Of a stretch of 64,000 bases of DNA, positions 7,402-17,367 are shown in pieces. The notes beneath the pieces were generated by a model. It was not told the origin of the DNA. It made no database searches and was given only the letters and a program-made list of their open reading frames with translations. The stretch lies in the NCBI RefSeq assembly GCF_016863035.1, contig NZ_BOOC01000027.1, positions 1-64,000 of the forward strand. The letters run 5' to 3'. The translations under genes were made by a program, and so were the position numbers. The stretch comes from Microbispora corallina (GTDB lineage: Bacteria; Actinomycetota; Actinomycetes; Streptosporangiales; Streptosporangiaceae). The stretch's first letter is position 1. Every line of letters begins with the position of its first letter.

Positions 7402-10400
7402 GTGCGCATCTCCCTGACCGCGCTGACGGGCGAAGGCCCGGCCGACCTGATCGCCAGTGGCGACGACGGAACGACGGTGGGCGCGCTGGCCGAGGCCCTC
7501 GCGCGGACGCTGTCCATACCCGGGCAGCGGCTGGCCGAGGTCGTGCCGCACCCCCGGTGGGGCGACGAACGGATCCCGGCGCGGACCGACCTGTGGGCCA
7601 ACGGGCGGCGGCTCGACCCGGCCGCGCCGGTGGGCCACGCCCTGCGCGACGGCGACCTGGTGACGCTGGAGGCCGCCGCGGCCGCCGCGACCTGGCGCAG
7701 CGAGCCGACGGGCATCGTGGAGATCCGCGTGTCGGGGGGCCCGGCGGCCGGGTCGGTCCACCGGCTCGGGTTCGGCACGGCGACCCTCGGCCGGTCCGGG
7801 ACGGCGGCCGTGGAGGACCCGCTGCTGCCGCCGGTCGCGGCGCACGTCCACGTGTCGGCTCACGAGACCGTCGTCGAGCCGGTCGCCGGGGCCGCGGTCA
7901 CACTCGACGGACGCCCGCTGACCGAGGCGCGTCCGTGGCCGGACGGCGGAGTGCTGGTGGCCGGGGCGTCGGTGCTCACCCTGCGGGTCCCGGAGAGCCC
8001 GGACGCCCATCTGACGCCCATGCCCGACGGCGGGCTGGCCTACAACCGGCCGCCCCGGCTGGTGGGCCCGGCCCGGACGCGGACCGTCGAGGTGCCGGCC
8101 GAGCCCGCGCGCCCCGACCACCACCGGCTTCAGCTGCTGTCCACCATGATCTTCGCGGTGGGCGGCGTCGTCATGGCCATCGTGTTCAAGCAGGCGCTCT
8201 TCCTCCTGATGGCCCTGCTCACGCCGCTGTCGATGGTCGGGCAGTGGTACAGCGACCGCCGGTACGGCAAGAAGCGGCACCGGCAGGCGCTGAAGGAGTA
8301 CCGGGAGCGCAAAGCGGCGTTCTCCGCCGAGCTCGACCGGCTGACCCGGGTCGACCAGGACGAGCGGCGGGCCGAGTTCCCCGACCCGGCCGACGTGCTG
8401 CTCACCGCGACCGGCCCGCGCCGCCGGCTGTGGGAGCGCCGCATCCACGACGCCGACACCCTCCACCTGCGGATCGGCCTGGCCGACCAGCCCGCCAACA
8501 TCGAGCTGGTCCCCGAACGCGGCCTCGGCGGCTCGCCGGGCGAGCTTCCCGCGATCCCCGTCTCCCACGCCGTGCCCGTGACCGTGCCGCTGCCCCGCCT
8601 CGGCGTGATGGGCGTGACCGGCGCGCGCCCCGCCTCCCGGGCGCTGGCCCGCTGGCTGGTGGCTCAGGCGGCGGCCCTGCACAGCCCGCGAGACCTCGCG
8701 ATCGTCGTGCTGTCGGCCGACCCGGAGGCCGCGAGCAGCTGGAGCTGGGTCCGCTGGCTACCGCACTGCGCGCCGCACGACGGCGAGGACTGCGTGGCCC
8801 TCGTCGGCGCCGACCCCGAGTCGGCCGCCCGCCGGGTGACCGAGCTGGTCAACAGGATCAACGAGCGCCGGGCCGTCCGCCGCGACTCCTCCTTCGGCGA
8901 CGCGCCGCAGGGGTACGCGAGCGACCTGCCGTACAACGTCCTGGTCGTCCTCGACGGCGCGCGGGTGCTGCGCGGCCTGCCCGGCATGCCGCAGGTGCTC
9001 CAGCTCGGGCCGACCGCCGGTGTGTACGCGATCTGCGTGGACGACGACCAGCGCCTGCTCCCCGAGGAGTGCGCGGCGGTCGCGGTCTGCGACTACGAGC
9101 GGCCCTGGGTGGTACGGCTCCGGGGCGCCGGGCTCGACCCTCTCGGCGACGTCATCGGCGACCAGGTGACGCTCGGCTGGTGCGACAGGACGGCCCGCGC
9201 GATGGCCGCCGTCAGAGACGTGAGCAGGGAGGACGCCGACTCCGCCATCCCCTCGTCGGCCCGGCTGCTCGACCTGCTCGGCATGCCGGACCCCCGGCCC
9301 GACCAGATCCGGGCGTTCTGGCGTCGGGGGCGGACGACCCGCGTGCCCATCGGGATCGGCGCCGACGGGCCGTACCTCGTCGACCTGCGGCTGGACGGCC
9401 CGCACGGGCTCGTGGCGGGCACCACCGGCGCGGGCAAGTCCGAGCTGCTCCAGACGCTGATCGCCTCGCTCGCGGTGGCCAACCGGCCGGACGAGATGAC
9501 GTTCGTGCTGATCGACTACAAGGGCGGCAGCGCGTTCAAGGACTGCGCGAAGCTGCCCCACACGGTCGGCATGGTCAGCGACCTGGACGGCCACCTCACC
9601 GAGCGGGCGCTGGAGTCCCTGGCGGCCGAGCTGAAGCGGCGTGAGCACCTGCTGCTGCGCGCCGACGCCAAGGACGTCGAGGACTACAACGACCTCCGTG
9701 ACAGCGGTATCGACCTGGAGCCCATGCCGCGGCTCGTGCTGGTGATCGACGAGTTCGCGGCGATGGTCCAGGAGCTTCCCGACTTCGTCGTCGGCCTGGT
9801 GGACATCGCGCGGCGCGGCCGTTCCCTCGGCGTGCACCTCATCCTCGCCACCCAGCGTCCGGCCGGCGTGGTCACCCCGGACATCGCGGCCAACACCAAC
9901 CTGCGCATCGCGCTCCGGGTGACCAGCGGCGGCGAGTCGAGCGACGTGATCAACTCCCCCGGCGCCGCGTCGATCTCCAAGTCGACGCCAGGCCGCTGCT
10001 ACGTCAGGTCCGGGGCGTCGTCGCTGCACGCCGTCCAGTCGGCGCGCATCGGGGGCAGGCGGCCCGGCACCGGTCCCGCCCGCGCCGAGCCCGTCGAGGT
10101 CGTGCCGCTGGCCTGGCCGCGGCTCGGCCTCCCCCTGCCGGCCCGCGGCGACGAGGACGGCGAGGAGTCCACGATGGTCACCGACCTCGCCGTTCTCGTG
10201 GAGGCCGTCGCCGACGCCGCGCGGGCCGAGGGCGTGGCGCAGCAGCGCAGCCCGTGGCTGCCGCCGCTGCCGGACGCGCTGACGCTCGACCAGCTGGAGC
10301 CCGAGGACTGGACCCGGCTGCCGTTCGGCCTGGCCGACATCCCCTCGCTCCAGCGGCGGGCCGCCGAATGCTACGACCTGGCCGCCGGGGGCCACCTCCT

Positions 10401-11817
10401 GGTCAGCGGCGCGAGCCGCACCGGCCGGTCCACCGTGCTGCGTGCCGTGGCGGGCGCCGTCGGCCGCCACACCGACCCGCGCGACGTGCACCTGTACGCC
10501 GTCGACTGCGGCAACAACGCGCTGCTCCCGCTCGTCGGGCTGCCGCACACGGGCGCGGTCGTCGGCCGCGACTCGCCCGACCGGCTGGCCCGTCTCACCG
10601 ACCGCCTGCTGGAGGAGATCGCCCGCAGGCAGCAGCTGCTCGCCGCCCAGGGCTTCGCGGACGTCTCCGAGCAGCGGGCGGCCGCCGGCGATCCCCTGCC
10701 GTACGTGCTGGTGCTGTTCGACCGGTGGGAGGGCTTCATGGCCGCCTTCGAGTCGTACGACAACGGCACGCTGATCGACAAGTGGCTGCAGATCCTCCAG
10801 GAGGGCGCGGGCGCCGGGGTCAAGGTCGTCATGACCGGCGACCGGTCGACCCTGGTCGGCCGGATCTCCACCCAGTTCGACGACCGGCTCGTGCTCAAGC
10901 TCACCGACCCCATCGACTACTCCTACGTCGGGATCAAGGCCAAGGACGTGCCGGAGCACTTCCCGCCGGGGCGCGGCTTCCGCGCGTCCACCGGGATCCG
11001 CGAGGTGCAGGTCGCCCTGCTCGCCGCCGACCCGGCCGGCACCGCCCAGGTCGCCGCCCTGCACGAGATCGCCCGTACGGCACGGGCCCGCGCGGGCGAC
11101 CTCCCGCGCGCGGCGCGGCCGTTCCGGGTGGACGCGCTGCCGCCGGTGGTCGGCCTGGCCGAGACGCTGGCCCTGGTGGAGGACCCGCTGCCCGCCGACG
11201 CCGTGGTGTTCGGCGTGGGCGGCGACACGCTCGGCGTCCGGTACTTCCGGGCCGAGGAGCACGGGCCGGGCATCGTGGTGGCCGGGCCGCCGAAGACCGG
11301 GCGGAGCACGGCCCTGTGCACGATGCTGGCCTCGCTGCTCGACCGGTCGTACGAGGCCGTGCTCATCACGCCCAGGCGCAGCCCGCTGCGGGACTTCGTC
11401 GGACGGCCGGGGGTGCGCGGCTCGTTCACCGCGGACTCCGCGGTCGACGAGGTCAAGGAGGCCGCGAGAGCGGGCGGCCGGCACGTGCTGATGATCGACG
11501 ACCTGGAGCTGCTCGGCGGCGACAGCGAGCTGGCGGAGTGGATCACCGACTACGTCGGCGAGCTGCGCGACACGGGGTCGCTGGTCATCGGCGCGGGCAG
11601 CGCCGACGACCTCGACTCGATGTACCGGGGGCCGGTCGTGGCGATGAAGAAGTCACGCAACGGCCTGCTGCTGCGGCCCAGCTCTCCCGGCCAGGGCGAC
11701 CTGCTGGGCGTGCGGCTGCCGCGCAGCCTGGCGAGCGGGACGGGCCCCGCCGGGCGCGGCCTGCTCGTGATCGGCGGCGCCTGGGAACAGGTCCAGGTCG
11801 CCCGCCCCGAAGGCTGA
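7402..11817 (+). CDS. EssC/EccC-type membrane ATPase with FHA and three FtsK/SpoIIIE domains
   Basis: 1471 aa. GTG start with GAGGAA at 7390-7395. An N-terminal ubiquitin-like/FHA region (about 1-205, TLGRSG and AHVHVS) is followed by two membrane helices at about 243-285. Three FtsK/SpoIIIE-like ATPase modules follow. D1 has GTTGAGKS (673-680) and a Walker B with D783 (LVLVIDEFAAM). D2 has GASRTGRST from 1003. D3 has GPPKTGRST from 1295 and LMIDDLELL. In D2 and D3 the P-loop lysine is arginine, so only D1 looks fully competent. This layout matches the motor of type VII secretion systems, which drives export of WXG100 and LXG-type substrates. EccB, EccD, EccE and mycosin genes are not in the window. 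Confidence 0.9.
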   Translation: MRISLTALTGEGPADLIASGDDGTTVGALAEALARTLSIPGQRLAEVVPHPRWGDERIPARTDLWANGRRLDPAAPVGHALRDGDLVTLEAAAAAATWRSEPTGIVEIRVSGGPAAGSVHRLGFGTATLGRSGTAAVEDPLLPPVAAHVHVSAHETVVEPVAGAAVTLDGRPLTEARPWPDGGVLVAGASVLTLRVPESPDAHLTPMPDGGLAYNRPPRLVGPARTRTVEVPAEPARPDHHRLQLLSTMIFAVGGVVMAIVFKQALFLLMALLTPLSMVGQWYSDRRYGKKRHRQALKEYRERKAAFSAELDRLTRVDQDERRAEFPDPADVLLTATGPRRRLWERRIHDADTLHLRIGLADQPANIELVPERGLGGSPGELPAIPVSHAVPVTVPLPRLGVMGVTGARPASRALARWLVAQAAALHSPRDLAIVVLSADPEAASSWSWVRWLPHCAPHDGEDCVALVGADPESAARRVTELVNRINERRAVRRDSSFGDAPQGYASDLPYNVLVVLDGARVLRGLPGMPQVLQLGPTAGVYAICVDDDQRLLPEECAAVAVCDYERPWVVRLRGAGLDPLGDVIGDQVTLGWCDRTARAMAAVRDVSREDADSAIPSSARLLDLLGMPDPRPDQIRAFWRRGRTTRVPIGIGADGPYLVDLRLDGPHGLVAGTTGAGKSELLQTLIASLAVANRPDEMTFVLIDYKGGSAFKDCAKLPHTVGMVSDLDGHLTERALESLAAELKRREHLLLRADAKDVEDYNDLRDSGIDLEPMPRLVLVIDEFAAMVQELPDFVVGLVDIARRGRSLGVHLILATQRPAGVVTPDIAANTNLRIALRVTSGGESSDVINSPGAASISKSTPGRCYVRSGASSLHAVQSARIGGRRPGTGPARAEPVEVVPLAWPRLGLPLPARGDEDGEESTMVTDLAVLVEAVADAARAEGVAQQRSPWLPPLPDALTLDQLEPEDWTRLPFGLADIPSLQRRAAECYDLAAGGHLLVSGASRTGRSTVLRAVAGAVGRHTDPRDVHLYAVDCGNNALLPLVGLPHTGAVVGRDSPDRLARLTDRLLEEIARRQQLLAAQGFADVSEQRAAAGDPLPYVLVLFDRWEGFMAAFESYDNGTLIDKWLQILQEGAGAGVKVVMTGDRSTLVGRISTQFDDRLVLKLTDPIDYSYVGIKAKDVPEHFPPGRGFRASTGIREVQVALLAADPAGTAQVAALHEIARTARARAGDLPRAARPFRVDALPPVVGLAETLALVEDPLPADAVVFGVGGDTLGVRYFRAEEHGPGIVVAGPPKTGRSTALCTMLASLLDRSYEAVLITPRRSPLRDFVGRPGVRGSFTADSAVDEVKEAARAGGRHVLMIDDLELLGGDSELAEWITDYVGELRDTGSLVIGAGSADDLDSMYRGPVVAMKKSRNGLLLRPSSPGQGDLLGVRLPRSLASGTGPAGRGLLVIGGAWEQVQVARPEG

Positions 11818-11868
11818 CCCGAGGGCGCGGGGCGCCCGGGCGCGGGGATGCCGGGCGGGGGAATCAGA

Positions 11869-11900
11869 AGGGGGCCGCGGCCGCACCGGCCGGGCCCCCT
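11869..11900. terminator. Bidirectional terminator between the ATPase and WXG100 genes
   Basis: Inverted repeat AGGGGGCC ... GGCCCCCT with GC-rich inner pairing. It lies between two convergent stops (11817 plus, 11915 minus). Confidence 0.65.
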
Positions 11901-11914
11901 CGTCGTGCCACGGA

Positions 11915-12187
11915 TCAGGAACCGGTCGCGGCGGCGATCGCCTCGCGGTTCTTCTTGATCCCGTCCTGGGCCTCGATGAGCGTCTGCTGGACGTTCTCGA
12001 AGGTCTTCTTGTAGCCCTCCCACGCGTCGAGGAACTTCTGAGCGTTGGGGCCGGACCAGGAGGCCGGGATCTTCTTGGCCTCGGCGTCCAGAGCCTTCTG
12101 GACCGAGATCACCGCATCGGACTGCGTGCGAAAGGTCTGGGCCATCTTGTCCATGTCGGGCAGGATTCCGCCGACCTTGTCACCCAT
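11915..12187 (-). CDS. WXG100-family protein (EsxA-like)
   Basis: 90 aa from the ATG at 12187, preceded by an AAAGGGG-type Shine-Dalgarno; the in-frame upstream extension lacks one. Helix 1 ([21 protein letters not shown]), the turn SWSG at about residue 43 (the W-x-G signature) and helix 2 ([20 protein letters not shown]) form a canonical WXG100 hairpin of standard length. Such proteins are secreted as dimers by type VII systems and bind the ATPase module. The gene faces the EssC/EccC-like gene and is likely its substrate or partner, though it has its own promoter. Confidence 0.9.
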   Translation of the reverse strand: MGDKVGGILPDMDKMAQTFRTQSDAVISVQKALDAEAKKIPASWSGPNAQKFLDAWEGYKKTFENVQQTLIEAQDGIKKNREAIAAATGS

Positions 12188-12383
12188 CCTATTCCCCTTT
12201 CGTCCCTCTTGTCTCAGGGTCAACCCTGCTCACAATATCGACGTAGATCCTTATGCGCGGCTTTTCCGGAAATCTCCGAAGTTGCCCAATGCCGGGGGTG
12301 GTCATCTCCCGGGAGTCGATCCCGCTTACACTCCAGGAAGGCTCGCGAGCGCCAGGGAAAGGCCAGAGGAAGGAACCACGCCG

Positions 12384-14138
12384 GTGCACAAGGTCCTGAT
12401 CGCCAACCGCGGCGAGATCGCCGTACGGATCGCGCGCGCCTGCACGGACGCGGGGCTGACCAGCGTCGCGGTGTACGCGGACCAGGATCTGGACGCCCTG
12501 CACGTGCGGGTGGCCGACGAGGCGCACGCCCTCGGCGGCCAGAGCCCGGCCGACACCTACCTCAACATCGAGAAGCTGATCGCGATCGCCCGCGAGACCG
12601 GGGCGGACGCGGTCCACCCGGGGTACGGCTTCCTGGCCGAGAACGCCGACTTCGCCCAGGCCGTCGAGGACGCCGGGCTGACCTGGATCGGCCCGCCCCC
12701 GTCGGCCATCACCGCGCTCGGCGACAAGGTCCAGGCGCGGCACATCGCCCAGCGCGTGGGCGCCCCGCTCGTGGCCGGCACGCCCGACCCGGTCTCCGGG
12801 GTGGACGAGGTCGTCGCCTTCGCCGACGAGCACGGCCTGCCGATCGCGATCAAGGCGGCGTTCGGCGGCGGCGGCCGCGGCCTCAAGGTCGCCCGCACCC
12901 GCGAGGAGATCCCCGACCTCTACGAGTCGGCGGTGCGCGAGGCGGTGACCGCCTTCGGGCGCGGCGAGTGCTTCGTCGAGCGGTACCTCGACCGTCCCCG
13001 CCACGTCGAGACCCAGTGCCTGGCCGACCGGCACGGCAACGTCGTCGTGGTCAGCACCCGCGACTGCTCCCTCCAGCGGCGGCACCAGAAGCTCGTCGAG
13101 GAGGCCCCCGCGCCGTTCCTCACCCAGGAGCAGCGCGACCTGCTCTACTCCTCGTCCAAGGCGATCCTGCGCGAGGCCGGGTACGTCGGCGCCGGCACGT
13201 GCGAGTTCCTCGTCGGCCAGGACGGCACGATCTCCTTCCTCGAGGTCAACACCCGGCTCCAGGTGGAGCACCCGGTCACCGAGGAGGTGGCCGGCGTCGA
13301 CCTCGTCCGCGAGATGTTCCGGGTCGCCGACGGCGAGCCGATCGGGTACGACGACCCGGTGCTGCGCGGCCACTCCATCGAGTTCCGCATCAACGCCGAG
13401 GACGCGGGACGCAACTTCCTGCCCGCCCCCGGCACGCTCACCTCGCTGCGCACCCCGTCCGGCCCCGGCGTCCGCCTCGACTCGGGCTACGAGGCCGGGA
13501 TGAGCGTCCCGCAGGCGTTCGACTCGCTCGTGGCCAAGCTGATCGTCACGGGCGCTACCCGCCGGCAGGCGCTGGAGCGGTCGCGGCGGGCGCTCGCCGA
13601 GTTCGAGATCGGCGGCATGCCGACCGTCCTGCCGTTCCACCGGGCCGTCGTGCGCGACCCGGCCTTCACGGGCGAGCCGTTCTCCGTGCACACCCGGTGG
13701 ATCGAGACCGAGTTCGTCAACGACATCCCGCCGTACGACGCGGCGGTGGAGGCGGCCGAGCCCGCCGAGCGCGAGCGGATCACGGTCGAGGTCGGCGGCA
13801 AGCGGCTGGAGGTCGTGCTGCCCTCCGGGTTCGGCGGTGGCGGCGGCGGACGCGCCGAGACCGCCAGGAAGGCCCCCCGCCGCAGCGGCGCGAACGGCGC
13901 CAAGAAGGCGGCCGCCGGCGGCGACTCGCTGGTCAGCCCGATGCAGGGCACGATCGTGAAGGTCGTGGCGTCCGACGGCGACGCGGTGGCGGCCGGGGAC
14001 ACGATCGTGGTCCTGGAGGCCATGAAGATGGAGCAGCCGCTCACCGCCCACAAGGCCGGGACCGTGACGGGCCTGGCGGCCTCCGTCGGCCAGACGGTGA
14101 CGGCCGGGGCCGTGATCTGCGAGATCAAGGACGTCTAG
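12384..14138 (+). CDS. accA: Acetyl/propionyl-CoA carboxylase alpha subunit (biotin carboxylase + BCCP)
   Basis: 584 aa from the GTG at 12384, preceded by GAGGAAGGA. The biotin carboxylase domain (about 1-445) opens [18 protein letters not shown], with the ATP-grasp glycine loop [13 protein letters not shown] and catalytic [16 protein letters not shown] linker and a C-terminal biotinyl domain end with EAMKMEQ, whose K548 is the biotin attachment site. This is the AccA3 type of actinobacterial two-domain subunit, which pairs with separate AccD beta chains for malonyl- or methylmalonyl-CoA formation. No beta subunit is in the window, so the substrate is not defined here. Confidence 0.95.
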   Translation: MHKVLIANRGEIAVRIARACTDAGLTSVAVYADQDLDALHVRVADEAHALGGQSPADTYLNIEKLIAIARETGADAVHPGYGFLAENADFAQAVEDAGLTWIGPPPSAITALGDKVQARHIAQRVGAPLVAGTPDPVSGVDEVVAFADEHGLPIAIKAAFGGGGRGLKVARTREEIPDLYESAVREAVTAFGRGECFVERYLDRPRHVETQCLADRHGNVVVVSTRDCSLQRRHQKLVEEAPAPFLTQEQRDLLYSSSKAILREAGYVGAGTCEFLVGQDGTISFLEVNTRLQVEHPVTEEVAGVDLVREMFRVADGEPIGYDDPVLRGHSIEFRINAEDAGRNFLPAPGTLTSLRTPSGPGVRLDSGYEAGMSVPQAFDSLVAKLIVTGATRRQALERSRRALAEFEIGGMPTVLPFHRAVVRDPAFTGEPFSVHTRWIETEFVNDIPPYDAAVEAAEPAERERITVEVGGKRLEVVLPSGFGGGGGGRAETARKAPRRSGANGAKKAAAGGDSLVSPMQGTIVKVVASDGDAVAAGDTIVVLEAMKMEQPLTAHKAGTVTGLAASVGQTVTAGAVICEIKDV

Positions 14139-14276
14139 GGACGCCGGGGTGGCCCACTCCGCGCCGGGCCCGGACGGCCCCACCCCGCACGACGACCCGC
14201 CTCCGGACGGGCCCGCATCGCGAAGGACGAACCTCCCCCGGACGCGGCCGCGCGCGACGACCGGAACGCGGCCGGC

Positions 14277-15761
14277 ATGACGTCGCACGACGACCCGAGC
14301 GCGGCCGGTACGGCGGCGCAGGGCGACCTTGGTCCGGCGGGGCGGGCCGCCGCCGACCTCGCGACCGACCATCTGGCGGGCGTCGGGGACGGGCCCGTGT
14401 GGCGGCCGGTGCCGGACGCCGACCGGGAGTGGCTGGTGGGCCAGGAGCTTCCCGCCGCAGGGCGTCCGCTCGACGCGATCCTCGATGACGTGCGCACCCG
14501 CGTCCTGCCGTACCCGATGGGCAACGGGCACCCGCGCTTCTTCGGCTGGGTGAATTCCGCGCCGTCGCCGGCGGGCGTCCTCGTGGCCGCGCCGGCCGCC
14601 GCGCTCAACCCGAGCTGCGCCGGCGGGGAGCACGCCGGCGTCCTGCTGGAACGCACCGTGGTCCGCTGGCTGGCCGCCCTGACCGGCTACCCGCACCCGC
14701 CCGGTGGCGGGCTGCTCACCAGCGGCGCGTCCATGGCGACCGTCGTGGCCCTCGCCGCGGCCCGGCAGCGCGCGGCCCGCCTGGACGGGTGGGACGTGCG
14801 GGAGGACGGGCTGTACGGGCGGCGCCCGATGACCGTCTACATGTCCGCCGAGGGCCACGGCTGTCTGCGCAAGGCCGTCGAACTGCTCGGCCTGGGCAGG
14901 CGGAGCCTGCGGGTGGTCCCGGTGGACGCCGGGTTCCGGATGGACGTCGCCGCCCTTCGGGAGGCCGTCGCCCGGGACATCCAGGCGGGCGCGCTGCCGC
15001 TCTGCGTCGCCGCGAGCGCGGGCACCGTCAACACCGGCGCGGTCGACCCGCTCGGCGATGTCGCCGACGTGGCGGCCGAGCACGGCATGTGGTTCCACGT
15101 GGACGGCGCGTACGGCGCCCTCGGCGTCCTCGCCCCCCGCGCCGCCTCCCGATACGCGGGGATGGAGCGGGCCGACTCCCTGGCCCTCGACCCGCACAAG
15201 TGGCTCGGGGTGCCGGTCGACTGCGGATGCGTCCTGTTCCGCGATCCCGGCCCGGTCCGGGACGCGTTCAGCCTCGTCCCGGCCTATCTGCGCGACGACG
15301 ACGCCGACGGCCTGGGATGGCTGGCCGAGTACGGCCCCGAGCAGACCCGGCCGTTCCGCGCGCTGCGCGCCTGGGCGACGATCTCCCACCTCGGCCGGGA
15401 GGGGATCGCCGATCTCGTCGGGCACTGCTCGCGGCTCGCCCGGACGCTCGCGGCCATGGTCGACGCCGCCGGCGACTTCGAGCGGCTCGCTCCCGTCACC
15501 ACGTCCGTCACCGCCTTCCGGTACCGCCCCGCCCCCGATCGGGACGACGGCCTGGACGTCCTCAACCGGGCCCTGCCCGGGCTGGTACGGCGTCGCGGCC
15601 GGGCCTTCCTCACGGGCACCCGGATCGGCGGCGTGGAGGCCCTCCGGGCGTGCTTCCTCAACCGGGAGACCACGACGGACGACCTCGCCGTCCTGTTGGA
15701 CGAGATCAGGGCCGCCGCGGGCGAGGCCGGGCGCACGGCCCCGGCGGAGCCGAACGGATAG
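14277..15761 (+). CDS. Group II pyridoxal-dependent decarboxylase
   Basis: 494 aa. Aromatic-amino-acid/glutamate decarboxylase superfamily: HPRFFGWVNSAPSPAG near the N-terminus, LTSGASMATVVAL (PLP phosphate region), FHVDGAYGA (Asp to the pyridine nitrogen) and SLALDPHKWLGVP with PLP lysine K308. Members decarboxylate L-DOPA, tyrosine, tryptophan or related amino acids; the specificity cannot be read from the sequence. The first 20-30 residues are low complexity, so the start at 14277 is provisional. The 138-bp gap before it shows no clear promoter, and it may be read through from the carboxylase gene. Confidence 0.85.
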   Translation: MTSHDDPSAAGTAAQGDLGPAGRAAADLATDHLAGVGDGPVWRPVPDADREWLVGQELPAAGRPLDAILDDVRTRVLPYPMGNGHPRFFGWVNSAPSPAGVLVAAPAAALNPSCAGGEHAGVLLERTVVRWLAALTGYPHPPGGGLLTSGASMATVVALAAARQRAARLDGWDVREDGLYGRRPMTVYMSAEGHGCLRKAVELLGLGRRSLRVVPVDAGFRMDVAALREAVARDIQAGALPLCVAASAGTVNTGAVDPLGDVADVAAEHGMWFHVDGAYGALGVLAPRAASRYAGMERADSLALDPHKWLGVPVDCGCVLFRDPGPVRDAFSLVPAYLRDDDADGLGWLAEYGPEQTRPFRALRAWATISHLGREGIADLVGHCSRLARTLAAMVDAAGDFERLAPVTTSVTAFRYRPAPDRDDGLDVLNRALPGLVRRRGRAFLTGTRIGGVEALRACFLNRETTTDDLAVLLDEIRAAAGEAGRTAPAEPNG

Positions 15762-15824
15762 GTTTTCCTTGAGGAACCATCACGCCCTGCCGTTCGTCCT
15801 GTAGGGCGAAGGAGGCTTGAAGCC

Positions 15825-17240
15825 GTGACCATGAAGAAACCGCTGGGCCGCGTGGGGGCCGCCGTGGCGGCGCTGCTCGTCGGCCTTGTCGCGCTGATCT
15901 CGCTGTCGCCCGCCGCCCTCGCGGCCGCCCCTCCGGACCCGGCCACGGTCCTGGCGTCCTGGAGGAGCGGCGACCCGCTCTTCGTCCAGAGCGGCGCTCC
16001 CCTGTCGTCTTCGCAGCAGAACGACATCCGCGAGGCGATCAAGGGAGGCGACACCAAGATCTACGCGGTGGCGCTCCCGGACGGGACGATCACCTCGAAC
16101 CAGCAGGCGGGCAGCTACATCACCAGCCTGGGCCAGTCGCTCGCGCAGGCCGGGCGGTCGTCCGCGACCGTCGCCGTGCTGGACGGCACGAACCTGTTCG
16201 CCGGATCGAGCGCGCTGCCGAAGAACGTCGCCGGGCGGCTGGCCGAGCTGTCCGTGGGGAACAACCCGCGTGACGTCGCCGGCGGCATGCAGGACTTCGT
16301 CAGCCGGGTCGACAAGTACGCGGCCGGGGACCGCAAGGGCGCCCTCGCCACCGGGAGCCAGAAGGAGTCCAGCGGCGGAGCCGGTGTGCTCGTCGGGATC
16401 CTGGGCATCGCTGTCGTCGGAGGTGCCGGTTTGTGGATTTTCTCCCGCCGCAGCAGGCGGAAGCGTGAGGAGCGGGAGGCGGCCGAGCTGGCCGCCGTCA
16501 AGCAGACGGTCGAGGAGGACGTCACCAAGTTCGGCGAGGAGATCACCGCGCTGGACACGGACGTCAAGATGCTGCCGCAGTCGGACGGCACGACGAGCGA
16601 CTGGCAGCGCGCGCTCGACTCCTACGAGCGGGCCAAGAACGAGCTCGCCGCGGTGAAGCGGCCCGATGAGCTCCGCACGGTGACCGCCACGCTGGAGGAC
16701 GGCCGCTACGCGCTCGCCTGCGTCAAGGCCCGCGTGAACAACCAGCCGCTGCCCGAGCGGCTCCCGCCGTGCTTCTTCAACCCGCAGCACGGCCCGTCCG
16801 TCCGCACCGTGCGCTGGGCTCCGCCCGGCGGCGCGGTCCGCGACGTGCCGGCCTGCGCCGCGGACGCCGAGGCCGTCGAGCGCGGCTTCGACCCGCAGAT
16901 GCGCGAGGTCGTGGTCAACGGCCACCGCCGGCCCTATTGGGACGCCGGCCCGATGTACCAGCCCTACGCGTACGGCTACTACGGCGGCTTCGGGGGCGAC
17001 CTGCTGACCGGCATGCTGGTCGGCACCATGCTCGGCGGCGCCTTCGGCGGCGGCTGGGGCGGTGGCTGGGGCGGCTACGGCGCCGGGTACGAGTCCGGCT
17101 ACCAGGAGGGCCTGCAGGACGGCGGAGGCGACTTCGGCGGTGGCGGCGACTTCGGCGGTGGTGGCGGCGACTGGGGTGGCGGCGGTGACTGGGGCGGAGG
17201 CGACTTCGGCGGCGGCGACTTCGGCGGCGGCGACTGGTGA
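15825..17240 (+). CDS. Secreted-domain membrane protein with conserved cytoplasmic module and Gly-rich tail
   Basis: 471 aa. GTG start 9 nt after GGAGG. A signal peptide or first helix (about 8-33, AAVAALLVGLVALISL) precedes an extracellular alpha/beta domain at about 35-165 that looks TPM-like (KIYAVALPDGTI, SATVAVLDGTNLF). A membrane helix at about 186-205 comes before a basic cytoplasmic stretch. The cytoplasmic module at about 222-305 reads EEDVTKFGEEITALDTD and WQRALDSYERAKNEL. The tail is rich in Gly, Tyr and Trp with repeated GGGDFGGGDW units. The next gene has the same cytoplasmic module behind a different outer domain. The function is unknown; a sensing or envelope role is inferred. 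Confidence 0.7.
   Translation: MTMKKPLGRVGAAVAALLVGLVALISLSPAALAAAPPDPATVLASWRSGDPLFVQSGAPLSSSQQNDIREAIKGGDTKIYAVALPDGTITSNQQAGSYITSLGQSLAQAGRSSATVAVLDGTNLFAGSSALPKNVAGRLAELSVGNNPRDVAGGMQDFVSRVDKYAAGDRKGALATGSQKESSGGAGVLVGILGIAVVGGAGLWIFSRRSRRKREEREAAELAAVKQTVEEDVTKFGEEITALDTDVKMLPQSDGTTSDWQRALDSYERAKNELAAVKRPDELRTVTATLEDGRYALACVKARVNNQPLPERLPPCFFNPQHGPSVRTVRWAPPGGAVRDVPACAADAEAVERGFDPQMREVVVNGHRRPYWDAGPMYQPYAYGYYGGFGGDLLTGMLVGTMLGGAFGGGWGGGWGGYGAGYESGYQEGLQDGGGDFGGGGDFGGGGGDWGGGGDWGGGDFGGGDFGGGDW
17121..17237 (+). repeat. Degenerate coding repeat of Gly-Gly-Asp-Phe/Trp units
   Basis: Successive copies of GGCGGCGACTTC/TGG-like units encode GGDFGGG and GGDWGGG motifs at the C-terminus of the preceding gene. 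The array probably varies in length between strains. Confidence 0.8.
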
Positions 17241-17312
17241 CCCGCCCGGCCCCGAGGTGACCGGCACGGCGGTCAACGCCTTGCGCTGACCGTCCGCGCC
17301 GCCCGTCCGGCG

Positions 17313-17367
17313 CCGGACGACGACCTCGACGACAATCAGACGACGACCGGACGACGACCTGGACGAC
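17313..17367. repeat. Two near-identical 21-bp direct repeats
   Basis: CCGGACGACGACCT(C/G)GACGAC occurs at 17313-17333 and 17347-17367, in the intergenic space just before and running into the terminator stem. The purpose is unknown. Confidence 0.75.

Noticed and set aside
8758-11484. 908-codon minus-strand frame inside the EssC/EccC-like gene
   Set aside because: The plus-strand frame has clear ATPase motifs. The minus frame is low complexity and has no ribosome site.
12045-12383. Upstream in-frame extension of the biotin carboxylase gene
   Set aside because: It would overlap the WXG100 gene, and the family N-terminus starts at GTG 12384 with GAGGAAGGA before it.
14139-14276. Extra coding sequence before the PLP decarboxylase
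   Set aside because: GC-rich with no ribosome site and no family similarity. It is left as untranslated spacer, although the decarboxylase start itself is provisional.
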